From Pedobacter sp. (lineage in GTDB: Bacteria > Bacteroidota > Bacteroidia > Sphingobacteriales > Sphingobacteriaceae), in the NCBI GenBank assembly GCA_031119475.1, contig JAVHXV010000006.1, positions 1-64,000 of the forward strand: a stretch of 64,000 bases of DNA, given 5' to 3'. A program made the translations under genes and the position numbers. Numbering within the stretch: the first letter of the stretch is position 1; every line of letters starts with the position of its first letter. Of the stretch, positions 1 to 8,697 are shown one piece after another. Under the pieces are notes generated by a model. That model was not told where the DNA came from and made no database searches. It worked only from the letters and a program-made list of their open reading frames with translations.

Positions 1-45
1 ATGCCGTCCTGAACATCAAATGATCGCCAAACTGACGAAGTTGGG

Positions 46-112
46 CCGGACTATTGGACTGCTGGACTCTTGGACTCTATCTTCCGACTTCCCGACTTCC
101 CGACTTTTAACT
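46..112. repeat. Degenerate short-word repeat, right part of an intergenic inverted-array element
   Basis: Words GGACTATTGGACT and GGACTCTTGGACT are followed by a C/T-rich run of GACTTCCC units, ending just before coaD. The same vocabulary returns at 35875-36022 before the UvrD gene. If there is a left arm it lies at or beyond the window edge. No coding potential is evident. Confidence 0.6.
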
Positions 113-122
113 ATCTTTGATT

Positions 123-587
123 ATGAAAATTGCACTTTTTCCTGGTTCATTTGATCCCATAACCATTGCGCATGTCGATATCCTGACGCGTGCATTGCCC
201 TTATTTGATCAGGTCATTGTTGGGATCGGCCTGAACAGCGCCAAACAAAATTTCTTGTCGGCCGGGAAAAGAGAAGAAATTGTTAAAGCAATTTTTGCGG
301 AGCACGATAAGGTTCAGGTTGAATTATATGAAGGCCTGACCGTCGATTTTTGTAAAAAGATTAACGCTACCTATATGATAAGGGGCATTCGTTCGGCGGC
401 CGATTTTGAATATGAACGTGCCATTGCCCAAATCAACCAACGTATGATGCCAGAGGTAGAAACCATCCTTTTGCTCAGCAAACCAGAATATTCTGCCATT
501 AGCTCCACCATTGTAAGGGATATTTTAAGAAACAAGGGCGACGTAAGTCCGTTTGTACCGAAAGAGGTGATCGGGATGTTGGGTTGA
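123..587 (+). CDS. coaD: Pantetheine-phosphate adenylyltransferase
   Basis: A 154-residue protein of normal CoaD length. It transfers AMP from ATP to 4'-phosphopantetheine to give dephospho-CoA, the penultimate step of coenzyme A synthesis, in the cytosol. Visible are the N-terminal nucleotidyltransferase motif GSFDPITIAH (residues 8-17) and the C-terminal ISSTIVRD signature (126-133). The usual Gly of the (H/T)xGH motif is Ala16 here, which is odd because that Gly is very widely conserved; His17 is kept. ATG at 123 is preferred over an in-frame TTG at 117 because the protein then begins MKIALFPGSFDP like its relatives. It is followed by an inverted-array element and a convergent NUDIX gene, so it seems to end its transcription unit. 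Confidence 0.97.
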   Translation: MKIALFPGSFDPITIAHVDILTRALPLFDQVIVGIGLNSAKQNFLSAGKREEIVKAIFAEHDKVQVELYEGLTVDFCKKINATYMIRGIRSAADFEYERAIAQINQRMMPEVETILLLSKPEYSAISSTIVRDILRNKGDVSPFVPKEVIGMLG

Positions 588-719
588 AGGTTAAGTTGAA
601 TGTTAAAAGTTAAAGGTTAAAGGTTTTAAAGTTATTGCTCCTTATACTTAAATCTCAATTTCTCAATGACTTAATGACTTAATGACTAAATGCCCCAATG
701 ATTATAATGCCCTAATGTT
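588..719. repeat. Intergenic inverted-array element between convergent coaD and NUDIX gene
   Basis: The left half has G-containing words (GTTAAAAGTTAAAGGTTAAAGG, read as repeats of GTTAAAG), and the right half has C-containing words (CTCAATTT, ATGACTTA three times, ATGCCCC). The vocabularies are only loosely complementary. It fills the space between two convergent stop codons and has no ORF of note. Confidence 0.5.
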
Positions 720-728
720 TCTCAAATC

Positions 729-1343
729 TTACTTTCCAATCAATTTTTCAGCTTCCAAGACATCCAAGATCAAAGGATAGGTATTTTTGATTTTTAGCTT
801 AACAGCTGACGGAGCGACCCAAGTGGCGCTGGTAATGCCTTCTTCTTTTTGAGGGATCAATTTTGGACTTCCCTTTACATGCATCTTGAACCATTTGGTC
901 TGTTTGAGGATAATCTTTCCGTTCAATTCATAGACATGGTAGGTTTTACACAGACATTTCCCCCTGCTTTCGATCTTTACCCCGCACTCTTCCTCTACTT
1001 CACGAACAGCGGTAACCTTCAATTTTTCGCCCTTCTCGATTTTTCCTTTGGGCAGGTCCCATTTTTTGTTTCTAAAGATGAACAGAAATTCTCCGTTAGC
1101 GTTTTCTACCAATCCGCCGCCAGCTTTGATCGTTGTCACTTTCTTTTTAAAACTCTTGAAGATCTTTTTTGGGGCCTTGCCCAACACGACAAAATTTTTG
1201 GCCGACCGCTTTTTAAGTCCCTTATAAAAATCGAGAAAGTCGAAATCTGCCGAGTCTATTTCTTCGAATTTATGGGCCGCTTTTGGCAGCTGATCTGCAA
1301 AGTAGAGCACATGGTTCTGGATATAAACCTTGAAATTTTTCAT
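729..1343 (-). CDS. NUDIX hydrolase
   Basis: A 204-residue cytosolic protein with a complete NUDIX box at residues 100-122: Gly100, Glu106, Arg114-Glu115, Glu118-Glu119, Gly121. These residues bind divalent metal and hydrolyse a nucleoside diphosphate linked to another moiety. The first ~70 residues are a basic, lysine-rich extension before the NUDIX fold; I do not recognise it as a named domain. The substrate cannot be told from sequence. The gene is alone, convergent with coaD, and its 273-bp upstream region is shared divergently with pyrE. Family assignment is secure, specific function is not. Confidence 0.92.
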   Translation of the reverse strand: MKNFKVYIQNHVLYFADQLPKAAHKFEEIDSADFDFLDFYKGLKKRSAKNFVVLGKAPKKIFKSFKKKVTTIKAGGGLVENANGEFLFIFRNKKWDLPKGKIEKGEKLKVTAVREVEEECGVKIESRGKCLCKTYHVYELNGKIILKQTKWFKMHVKGSPKLIPQKEEGITSATWVAPSAVKLKIKNTYPLILDVLEAEKLIGK

Positions 1344-1604
1344 TGATCTGATTTAGTGTGCCCGAAGGCCAGCACCTTTACTACATTTTAAGGCGAAGTT
1401 TGTTTAATTTTTTATGGCCTAATCTAGCTTTTAAAAGTAGTAACCGCAAATCCGGTCATCGAAAAAAGCCTATATTTTGGCCTGTAAGGTATTTTTATGC
1501 CCTTTAAACAAAATGTTAGCAAAACAAAGACCTCTGTTTCAACCAGTTGAAAGCAATGATAGTCTATCCTCAACCAGGGCATGCCATCATTCATATTATT
1601 TCCT

Positions 1605-1612
1605 TAATTTTG
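1605..1612 (+). promoter_or_regulatory. Bacteroidota -7 box TAATTTTG directly upstream of pyrE
   Basis: It matches the TAnnTTTG consensus known for Bacteroidota housekeeping promoters. It ends only four bases before the pyrE ATG, so transcription would start on or next to the start codon. No convincing -33 TTTG is seen. Confidence 0.55.
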
Positions 1613-1616
1613 TAGC

Positions 1617-2270
1617 ATGTATAATAAAAGTGATATTGAATTAAAGGTAGCTGAATTTTTATTACAGATCAAAGCCATTAAACTACAGCCTAACGCTCCA
1701 TTTACTTGGGCATCTGGTTGGAAATCACCAATTTATTGTGACAATCGGGTCACCTTGTCCCATCCTTCCGTCAGGACTTATATCCGTCAGAAGTTGGCAC
1801 AGTTGATCCAGGAAGAATATGGTGCGGTTGACGTAATTGCCGGAGTGGCCACTGCTGGCATTCCACAGGGCGTATTGGTTGCCCAAGAGTTGGGCCTTCC
1901 ATTTATCTATGTAAGGTCTAAACCAAAAGAGCACGGCACGGGCAGCTTAATCGAAGGCGAGATTATCGAAGGCCAACGCGTTGTGGTCATCGAAGATCTG
2001 GTTTCTACCGGAAAAAGCAGTCTACAGGCTGTTGAGGCCCTACGTGCGGCCGGTCTATCTGTTGCAGGGCTGGTAGCCATCTTCACTTACGGCTTCGATC
2101 AGGCCGATGAAAATTTTGCCAATGCTAAATGCAGATATTCTACGTTATCTAATTATACAACATTGATCAGCTATGCTGCCGAACACAGTTTTATTGCCCA
2201 AAATGAAATCGAATTGTTGAACAAATGGCGTGAAAATCCTGCAGCATGGGGTAAGGAAATGGCTGTTTAG
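1617..2270 (+). CDS. pyrE: Orotate phosphoribosyltransferase
   Basis: A 217-residue enzyme that joins orotate and PRPP to give OMP in de novo pyrimidine synthesis. The PRPP-binding motif VVVIEDLVSTGKS is at about 122-134. The flexible-loop sequence KEHGTGSLIEG (104-114) and an N-terminal WASGWKSPIYCDNR stretch are typical of PyrE. The ATG at 1617 fits the family N-terminus and sits immediately after a -7 box, suggesting a leaderless or near-leaderless mRNA. A small SRPBCC protein follows 41 bp downstream and is probably co-transcribed. Confidence 0.97.
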   Translation: MYNKSDIELKVAEFLLQIKAIKLQPNAPFTWASGWKSPIYCDNRVTLSHPSVRTYIRQKLAQLIQEEYGAVDVIAGVATAGIPQGVLVAQELGLPFIYVRSKPKEHGTGSLIEGEIIEGQRVVVIEDLVSTGKSSLQAVEALRAAGLSVAGLVAIFTYGFDQADENFANAKCRYSTLSNYTTLISYAAEHSFIAQNEIELLNKWRENPAAWGKEMAV

Positions 2271-2311
2271 TCCACTTCTACCCTGCATACCTGAGCCTAA
2301 CCAGATAAAAT

Positions 2312-2710
2312 ATGACCATTATAGAAAGTACCGTTGAAATAAACCAATCTATAGATAAAGTCTATCTTTTTCTTGAAGATTTAAACAACCATCAGCAACT
2401 GATGCCAGAAAACATCTATAATTGGTCTTCTACCACAGACGAAGCGAGTTTCACCATCCAGAACATGGCCAAGTTGGCCATCAGAATTTCTGGCCGAGTA
2501 CCCAACAGTGAAATTGTGGCCATCCCTACCGAAAAACCTCCTTTTGATGTGGAACTAAAATGGACTCTCGTCCCTGCCGAAAATGGCGGAACCCTCGCCA
2601 AGCACGTCATATCGGCTGATCTGAACATGATGATGAAAATGTTGGCATCTGGACCACTCCAAAAACTGGCCGATTACCAGACCAAAAAGCTACAGGAATT
2701 ATTAGGCTAA
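2312..2710 (+). CDS. SRPBCC-fold (START-like) small protein
   Basis: 132 residues beginning MTIIESTVEINQSIDKVYLFLEDLNNHQQL, the usual opening of polyketide-cyclase/START-like SRPBCC proteins. These form a helix-grip fold with a hydrophobic ligand cavity. The C-terminal helix (MMMKMLASGPLQKLADYQ) fits the fold's long closing helix. No signal peptide, so cytosolic. It follows pyrE closely, as in other Bacteroidota I recall, but no pyrimidine role is established and the ligand is unknown. Confidence 0.85.
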   Translation: MTIIESTVEINQSIDKVYLFLEDLNNHQQLMPENIYNWSSTTDEASFTIQNMAKLAIRISGRVPNSEIVAIPTEKPPFDVELKWTLVPAENGGTLAKHVISADLNMMMKMLASGPLQKLADYQTKKLQELLG

Positions 2711-3207
2711 GCTTAAAAGGCCATAAGGCACCTGCTATCCTAATGGAAATGTTCAATAGGCGGTTGGGGTGGATGTGGACTGTCCTGATTTTAAATACAA
2801 CGTCCTAATTTTCGTTGCCATTAAAACTTGACAGAAAGAAAAACACCAACATAAAAATGCCTAAAATACTGAAGAAAACAAGGGTAAGGGCTCTTATCAT
2901 CATAATTTGGACTACTATATTCCCAAATGGTTTAATATCTGTACGCCTTAACATTCAAAAACGTTGCCAGATAACGTAAAAATTAGTTTTGGTCACATCA
3001 ACATTACATTTCCCTTCAAACCATAAAACTACTCCATATCGAGATGCGATGAAAAAAAGTGGCCGACAAATTAGCATCCTTAAGCGACAAAATTTCAGTA
3101 ATCAATTTATTTTCAGCCATTTAGACATGAAAAAATAATTTATACCGACAAAATTTCCGATTTTCTTCACCAAATTTCCATGGCATTTGTTTTGAAATAA
3201 AGCAACC
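2711..3207. other. 497-bp intergenic region upstream of clpB
   Basis: AT-rich, with no tandem-word element. It holds one possible small minus-strand ORF (2805-2903, listed separately). The last 150 bp contain several T/A runs and GACAAAATTT repeats (GACAAATTA, GACAAAATTTC, GACAAAATTTCC) within the clpB leader. I could not identify a heat-shock operator or a clear sigma-70-type promoter for clpB. Confidence 0.6.
2805..2903 (-). CDS. Possible 32-residue single-pass membrane microprotein
   Basis: Reading the minus strand from ATG at 2903 (or 2900) gives 32 residues to a TAG at 2805. The sequence begins MMIRALTLVFFSILGIFML and continues with VFFFLSS before a polar NGNEN tail. That is one ideal transmembrane helix with a positive N-terminal side and a short polar C-terminus. 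It resembles the size and layout of small auxiliary subunits of membrane complexes, but I recognise no family. No strong ribosome binding site is seen. It could be a chance ORF in AT-rich DNA. Confidence 0.3.
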   Translation of the reverse strand: MMIRALTLVFFSILGIFMLVFFFLSSFNGNEN

Positions 3208-5799
3208 ATGAACTTCAACAACTTTACAATTAAAGCTCAAGAAGCCATTCAAAAGGCTTCAGAAATTGCCCAGGGCAATCAGCAACAGGCAATTGAAACG
3301 GCGCACCTGCTTAAGGGGCTGCTATCCGTTGACGAACATGTTGTTTCCTATGTGTTAAAAAAATTAAATGTTAATCTCCACACATTGGATCAACATTTAA
3401 CCCATGCTATAGACAAATTACCGAAGGTAACTGGCGGAGAGGTTTACCTTTCTTCAGGGGCAAATTCTGCCCTCCAAAAAGCACAAACTTTTTTAAAAGA
3501 ATTCAAAGATGATTTTATCGCGGTAGAACACCTTTTATTGGGTTTGCTTGCCGTAAACGATCCGACTTCAAAATTATTAAAGGAACAGGGTGTAAGCGAG
3601 CGAGATCTTAAAAAAGCGATTAGCGATCTGCGTGGCGATAGCCGGGTGACCGACCAGAACGCCGAAGCTACCTATCAGGCACTGGGCAAATATGCACGGA
3701 ACCTGAACGAATATGCTGGCAGCGGGAAACTAGACCCCGTTATTGGCCGTGATGAGGAAATTCGCAGGGTCATCCAGATCTTGTCGCGCCGTACCAAAAA
3801 CAATCCAATCCTGATTGGCGAACCTGGTGTGGGCAAAACTGCCATCGCAGAGGGTATTGCATTTCGGATCATTAAAGGCGACGTGCCAGAGAATCTAAAA
3901 ACCAAAACGGTATTCTCCTTGGATATGGGCGCACTGATTGCAGGTGCAAAATACAAGGGCGAATTTGAGGAAAGGCTAAAGGCCGTGGTAAAAGAAGTTT
4001 CGCAGAGTGATGGCGACATCATCTTGTTCATTGACGAGATCCATACCTTGGTGGGTGCTGGCGGTGGAGAAGGTGCCATGGATGCCGCCAACATCCTTAA
4101 ACCTGCCCTTGCCCGTGGAGAACTTCGTGCCATTGGAGCAACCACACTTGATGAATACCAAAAATACCTTGAAAAAGATAAGGCGCTGGAACGTCGTTTC
4201 CAGAAGGTTATGGTGGATGAGCCAGATACCCAAGACGCCATTTCCATTCTACGTGGACTGAAAGAGCGCTATGAAACACACCATAAGGTGAGGATCAAGG
4301 ACGAAGCCATTATTGCCGCCGTAGAAATGAGCCAACGTTACATTGCAGATCGTTTCTTACCAGACAAGGCCATCGACTTAATGGATGAGGCTGCCTCTAA
4401 ACTCCGCATGGAAATGGACAGCGTACCAGAACATGTAGATGCCCTAGATCGTGAGATTATGAGATTAGAAATTGAACGTGAAGCCATCAAGAGGGAAAAA
4501 GACGACAAGAAAGTTGCGGAGCTTTCTGAAGAAATCGCCAACCTTTCTGCTGAAAGAGACGAATTTAAAGCAAAATGGCAGGGAGAAAAAGATTTGGTTG
4601 ATGCAGTAAATATCCAGATCGAGCAGATTGAACAATATAAACTGGAAGCCGAACAGGCAGAACGTGCGGGAGATTATGGCAAGGTGGCCGAAATCAGGTA
4701 TGGAAAGATTAAAGCTGCGCAGGATCAGGTCGAGTCGCTAAAAGCGGAACTTGAAGCGCAGCAATCGCAAAGCAGGATGCTGAAGGAAGAAGTTACCGCC
4801 GATGACATTGCGGGTGTGGTGGGCCGATGGACCGGTATTCCGGTGACCAAGCTTGTAGCCAGCGAACGCGAAAAATTGCTTCACCTTGAAACAGAATTGC
4901 ACCAGCGTGTAGCCGGACAGGATGAAGCCATAGAAGCCATTTCAGATGCCATTCGACGTTCAAGGGCAGGCCTGCAGGATAAAAGAAAACCAATTGGCTC
5001 CTTTATCTTTTTGGGCACAACGGGAGTAGGTAAAACTGAGTTGGCAAAGGCATTGGCCGAATTCCTGTTCAATGATGAAAATGCCATGACCCGCATTGAC
5101 ATGAGCGAATATCAGGAAAGGCATGCGGTTTCCAGATTGATTGGTGCGCCTCCGGGATATGTAGGCTATGATGAAGGTGGGCAACTTACAGAAGCCGTAA
5201 GACGCAAACCTTATTCGGTGGTGCTTTTGGATGAGATTGAAAAAGCCCATCCCGATGTATTCAATATCTTATTGCAGGTTTTGGATGATGGCCGCTTAAC
5301 CGACAATAAGGGCCGTGTGGTGAACTTTAAAAATACGATCATCATCATGACCTCCAACATCGGTGCACATCTGATCCAGGATAATTTCAAAGACCTCAAT
5401 GATGAGAATAGGGAAAGCGTGATCGCCAAAACGAAGAATGAGCTTTTCGAAGTCCTTAAGCAGACCATCAGACCAGAATTTTTGAACCGTATTGATGAAC
5501 TGATCATGTTTACCCCATTGAACCGTGACGAAATCAGGAATATCGTGAACCTGCAATTTAAACAGGTTCAGCAAACCATGGCCGAAATGGGAATTACCAT
5601 TGAGGCCAGTCAGGAAGCACTTGATTGGTTGGCCGAATTGGGCTACGATCCTCAATTTGGAGCAAGGCCATTGAAAAGGGTCATCCAGAAAAGGATCTTG
5701 AACGAACTTTCCAAATCGATCTTGGCCGGAACAGTAGACCGCGACAGCAAGATCAAGCTCGACATGTTCGATCATCAGTTTGTGTTTGTGAATAGTTAA
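3208..5799 (+). CDS. clpB: ATP-dependent chaperone ClpB (Hsp100 disaggregase)
   Basis: 863 residues, the usual ClpB length. It threads aggregated proteins through a hexameric pore together with DnaK. Order of domains: Clp N-domain (1-145), AAA1 with Walker A GEPGVGKT (204-211) and Walker B ILFIDE (272-277), a coiled-coil M domain rich in Glu/Lys (about 400-530), AAA2 with Walker A GTTGVGKT and Walker B VVLLDEIEKAH, and the small C-terminal domain ending in ...VFVNS. The M domain and lack of a ClpP-binding loop distinguish it from ClpA/ClpC. The gene stands alone with a ~500-bp upstream region and a strong terminator 27 bp after its stop. Heat regulation is likely from the family but no operator is visible. 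Confidence 0.98.
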   Translation: MNFNNFTIKAQEAIQKASEIAQGNQQQAIETAHLLKGLLSVDEHVVSYVLKKLNVNLHTLDQHLTHAIDKLPKVTGGEVYLSSGANSALQKAQTFLKEFKDDFIAVEHLLLGLLAVNDPTSKLLKEQGVSERDLKKAISDLRGDSRVTDQNAEATYQALGKYARNLNEYAGSGKLDPVIGRDEEIRRVIQILSRRTKNNPILIGEPGVGKTAIAEGIAFRIIKGDVPENLKTKTVFSLDMGALIAGAKYKGEFEERLKAVVKEVSQSDGDIILFIDEIHTLVGAGGGEGAMDAANILKPALARGELRAIGATTLDEYQKYLEKDKALERRFQKVMVDEPDTQDAISILRGLKERYETHHKVRIKDEAIIAAVEMSQRYIADRFLPDKAIDLMDEAASKLRMEMDSVPEHVDALDREIMRLEIEREAIKREKDDKKVAELSEEIANLSAERDEFKAKWQGEKDLVDAVNIQIEQIEQYKLEAEQAERAGDYGKVAEIRYGKIKAAQDQVESLKAELEAQQSQSRMLKEEVTADDIAGVVGRWTGIPVTKLVASEREKLLHLETELHQRVAGQDEAIEAISDAIRRSRAGLQDKRKPIGSFIFLGTTGVGKTELAKALAEFLFNDENAMTRIDMSEYQERHAVSRLIGAPPGYVGYDEGGQLTEAVRRKPYSVVLLDEIEKAHPDVFNILLQVLDDGRLTDNKGRVVNFKNTIIIMTSNIGAHLIQDNFKDLNDENRESVIAKTKNELFEVLKQTIRPEFLNRIDELIMFTPLNRDEIRNIVNLQFKQVQQTMAEMGITIEASQEALDWLAELGYDPQFGARPLKRVIQKRILNELSKSILAGTVDRDSKIKLDMFDHQFVFVNS

Positions 5800-5825
5800 T
5801 GGAGAGAGCGGTTATTGAAGAAGCG

Positions 5826-5860
5826 AAAAGGCTGCAAAGAAATTTGCGGCCTTTTCTTTT
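5826..5860 (+). terminator. Rho-independent terminator after clpB
   Basis: Stem AAAAGGCTGCAAA / TTTGCGGCCTTTT with a GAAA loop and a T-rich tail. One T/G position interrupts the stem. Located 27 bp after the clpB stop. Confidence 0.85.
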
Positions 5861-6009
5861 ATCACCCACCGCTATCGCTCAATTCATTGACATATCAATT
5901 ATTGCAACAAAAATTATACGCAAATCATTACGTTTCAAGCTAATATCCCCCAAAAAGGGTGACAATCGCCGGCAATCGGCATCCTTACCTTAGCTGGAAA
6001 CTAAAAAAC

Positions 6010-8424
6010 ATGACTAAATACGGTTTACTCTTGCTCTTATTTTATATGGGCATCGGCCTGGTTTCGGCGCAACAAAAAATCAACATCTATATCCTGAACG
6101 ATTCTGGTAAGCCACTTGAAGGGGCCACCGTCCTCTTGTTCAAAGATGGACAGCAGACCGTACATCGTACAGCATTTTCTGATCAAAATGGTAAAGCTCA
6201 ATTGGAGAACATCAAGCCTGGCTCCTACCGCTTCAGCACCAGCGTGGTGGGTTTTGAGAAATACAGTTCGGGTCAGCTAACGATAACCGACACCAATATC
6301 GACCTACCGGCAATCAGGTTAAAACAATTGAGCCAGGGCCTGAGCGAAGTTGTGGTAGAAGCGAAAAAGCCATTTATTGAAAAGAAATTTGATAAACTGG
6401 TCGTTAATCTGGAAAATAGTATCGTTGCTGCCGGTGGAACACTGCTCGAAGCATTGGAGAAAGCTCCGGGGGTAGTGACCAATCAGGAATCGACGCTCAG
6501 TTTAAATGGAAAGCAGGGACTGGTGGTGATGTTGGATGGCAAACCCACGCCATTGAGTGGTGCCGACCTGATCAACTACCTGAAAAGCATTCCGGCCACG
6601 GCTGTTGAACAACTGGAAATCATGACCAATCCTTCTTCAAAATATGACGCGTCTGGCAATGCCGGCCTCATTAACATCAAACTTAAAAAGGACCAGCGCT
6701 TTGGCCTGAACGGAAATTTTTCATTAAGCTATGGACAGGGCGTGTATGGTAAGCCATCGGGCAGCCTAAATATGAACTATCGGAACAAAAAGTGGAATTT
6801 TTTCGGTAATTACGCCCACAGTGAACCCATAGGTTTTACAGCATTTGACATTAATCGAAAGTTCTTTGCTGCTGGGTCCATCCAAGCTGTTTTCGACCAA
6901 AAATCTTTTATCAAGCAGCCCATCAAAAATGATGTGATCAAAGTAGGTACGGATTACTTTTTGGGCAAGAAGACTACCATCGGCATTATTTCTACCTATG
7001 TTGACACCAGGAGCAACAGGAACGGCACAACCAATTCAGTCATTACCAATCCAAGTGGATCATTGGTATCCACTACGGAGAACAATAACCAACTTAGTGA
7101 AGACCGCAGCAACTTTTTCCTCAACCTTAACCTGAAGCAGGCCTTCGGCACGAAGGGAAAGGAACTCACGGTAGATGCAGACTATGGCCGTTTTGATGCA
7201 GACAACCTGCAAAAATTCATGACCGACATTTTTAACGCTGGAGGTACACTGACGAGTACGGATCACCTGAGGACCGATCAATTTGGAAAGTTATCCGTAA
7301 AATCTATCAAAGCAGATTATACCCATCCGATCGGAAAAACAGAAAAATTTGAGGCTGGGCTTAAAAGCAGTTTGGTGGTAACCGATAATGATATCCAATT
7401 TTTTACGGGTGCACCGGGCAGTGAGGCTTTAGACCCCAACCGTTCCAACCATTTTATTTATGAAGAAAATATCAATGCAGCCTATGCCAATTATGCCAAG
7501 CAATCTAATACGACCGATGTGCAGGTGGGCATCAGGTCGGAGCATACCCATACCGAGGGGCAGCAACTGGCCACTGGACAAAGTTTTTCCCGGAACTACA
7601 TTTCCCTGTTCCCTACCCTGTTCCTGAACCAAAAATTGGGAAAATTCCATCAGCTTTCCCTTTCGTACCGCAGGAGTATTGATCGTCCAAGCTATCGTCA
7701 GCTAAACCCATTCCGGATATTTGTTGATGCCTATACCTACATTGTTGGCGATCCGCAGCTCAAGCCCATGATCAACAACAATTATGAAATTGCCTATACT
7801 TTAAATTCAAAATATATTTTTACGTTAAGTTACGCCCGAACAAAAGATGTAATTACCGATATATTTGAGCAGGACGATGCGACCAAGATCTCTAACCAGA
7901 TTCCTGCCAACCTACAGACTTTTACCCAATACAGTTTGAGTGCAAACCTTCCTTTTCAGGTCAGGAAAAGCATCAGTTCCAACCTGAATGCAAGTATATT
8001 CCAGATCAACTATACCAGTCCGCTTCAGGGCGGCAATCTGGAAAACGAATACCTTTCCTGGAATGTTAACATGAACAATAGTTTTACTTTGGGAAAAGGC
8101 TGGACAGCGGAATTGAACGGGAACTACAATTCAAAGATTGCTTATGGCCTGTTTTTAATCCGTAACTTGGCTGCCGTATCAGCTGGTATCCAGAAAACAA
8201 CCAACAATAAGCTATCGACTTTTAGGCTATCGGCCAGTGACATGTTTTCTACCAACCACATTGCGGTATTGGTGAAGTATCAGAATATGGATTTTTTTAC
8301 CGACCGTAGATGGGATTCGCGCGTTATTAATTTTACCTATACCCAGCGCTTTGGAAAAAATTCGGTTGCCCAATCGCGAAGGAGAAATACAGGCGTAGAA
8401 GATGAAAAGCGCCGGGCTGGGTAG
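6010..8424 (+). CDS. Outer-membrane beta-barrel receptor with carboxypeptidase-regulatory and plug domains
   Basis: 804 residues from ATG 6010. This start is chosen over an in-frame codon 17 residues upstream because it puts the signal peptide TKYGLLLLLFYMGIGLVSAQ at the very N-terminus. After it come a carboxypeptidase-regulatory-like beta-sandwich (about 25-105; SGKPLEGATVLLF), a TonB-plug-like domain (about 120-220; TLLEALEKAPGV, VMLDGKPTPL, IEIMTNPSSKYDASG-like sequence), and a long barrel to the C-terminus. It belongs to the Bacteroidota outer-membrane beta-barrel family (OMP_b-brl_3 type), related to TonB-dependent receptors. A basic tail (about 20 residues, RRRNTGVEDEKRR) follows the last strand. 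The ligand is unknown. It has no SusD partner, so a polysaccharide-utilisation role is not indicated. Confidence 0.9.
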   Translation: MTKYGLLLLLFYMGIGLVSAQQKINIYILNDSGKPLEGATVLLFKDGQQTVHRTAFSDQNGKAQLENIKPGSYRFSTSVVGFEKYSSGQLTITDTNIDLPAIRLKQLSQGLSEVVVEAKKPFIEKKFDKLVVNLENSIVAAGGTLLEALEKAPGVVTNQESTLSLNGKQGLVVMLDGKPTPLSGADLINYLKSIPATAVEQLEIMTNPSSKYDASGNAGLINIKLKKDQRFGLNGNFSLSYGQGVYGKPSGSLNMNYRNKKWNFFGNYAHSEPIGFTAFDINRKFFAAGSIQAVFDQKSFIKQPIKNDVIKVGTDYFLGKKTTIGIISTYVDTRSNRNGTTNSVITNPSGSLVSTTENNNQLSEDRSNFFLNLNLKQAFGTKGKELTVDADYGRFDADNLQKFMTDIFNAGGTLTSTDHLRTDQFGKLSVKSIKADYTHPIGKTEKFEAGLKSSLVVTDNDIQFFTGAPGSEALDPNRSNHFIYEENINAAYANYAKQSNTTDVQVGIRSEHTHTEGQQLATGQSFSRNYISLFPTLFLNQKLGKFHQLSLSYRRSIDRPSYRQLNPFRIFVDAYTYIVGDPQLKPMINNNYEIAYTLNSKYIFTLSYARTKDVITDIFEQDDATKISNQIPANLQTFTQYSLSANLPFQVRKSISSNLNASIFQINYTSPLQGGNLENEYLSWNVNMNNSFTLGKGWTAELNGNYNSKIAYGLFLIRNLAAVSAGIQKTTNNKLSTFRLSASDMFSTNHIAVLVKYQNMDFFTDRRWDSRVINFTYTQRFGKNSVAQSRRRNTGVEDEKRRAG

Positions 8425-8429
8425 TGTTT

Positions 8430-8697
8430 AACAAATTAAGGCATTAAGGTCATTAGATCATTAGGTCATTAGGTCATTGACCATTAAGTTCTGGATATAT
8501 TGGTATGCAAGGTAAATTAAACTTTTAACCCATCATCAAACATTGAGGAATTAAGAATTTTAAAGTCATACGGTCATTATACGCTAGGCACTGAGACATT
8601 TATGTTCAGGATACATATGGCATCATAGCAACCCCACTTAAAGCCTTTCCCGTAGGCAACCTTACAACTTCTAACTTTTAACCTTTAACTTTTTAAC
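8430..8697. repeat. Intergenic inverted-array element between convergent genes
   Basis: The left part repeats TTAGGTCA-type words (AAGGTCATTAGATCATTAGG and on). The right part at 8655-8697 repeats CTAACTTTTAACCTTTAACTT words. G-rich words lie on the left and C-rich on the right. It occupies the whole space between two convergent genes; no ORF is seen. Confidence 0.5.

Noticed and set aside
1..23. Possible 3' end of an upstream gene (frame 3 reads A-V-L-N-I-K then TGA)
   Set aside because: Only six codons are visible, too few to assign. rsmD often precedes coaD in relatives, but that is memory, not evidence here.
849..1346. 165-codon plus-strand ORF
   Set aside because: It is fully antisense to the NUDIX gene, which has a complete catalytic box; the antisense product is Phe-rich and without any motif.
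3675..4247. 190-codon minus-strand ORF inside clpB
   Set aside because: Mirror of the clpB reading frame with Ser/Arg-rich composition typical of antisense shadows.
5799..5993. 64-codon ORF immediately after clpB
   Set aside because: It runs through the clpB terminator hairpin and has no family features.
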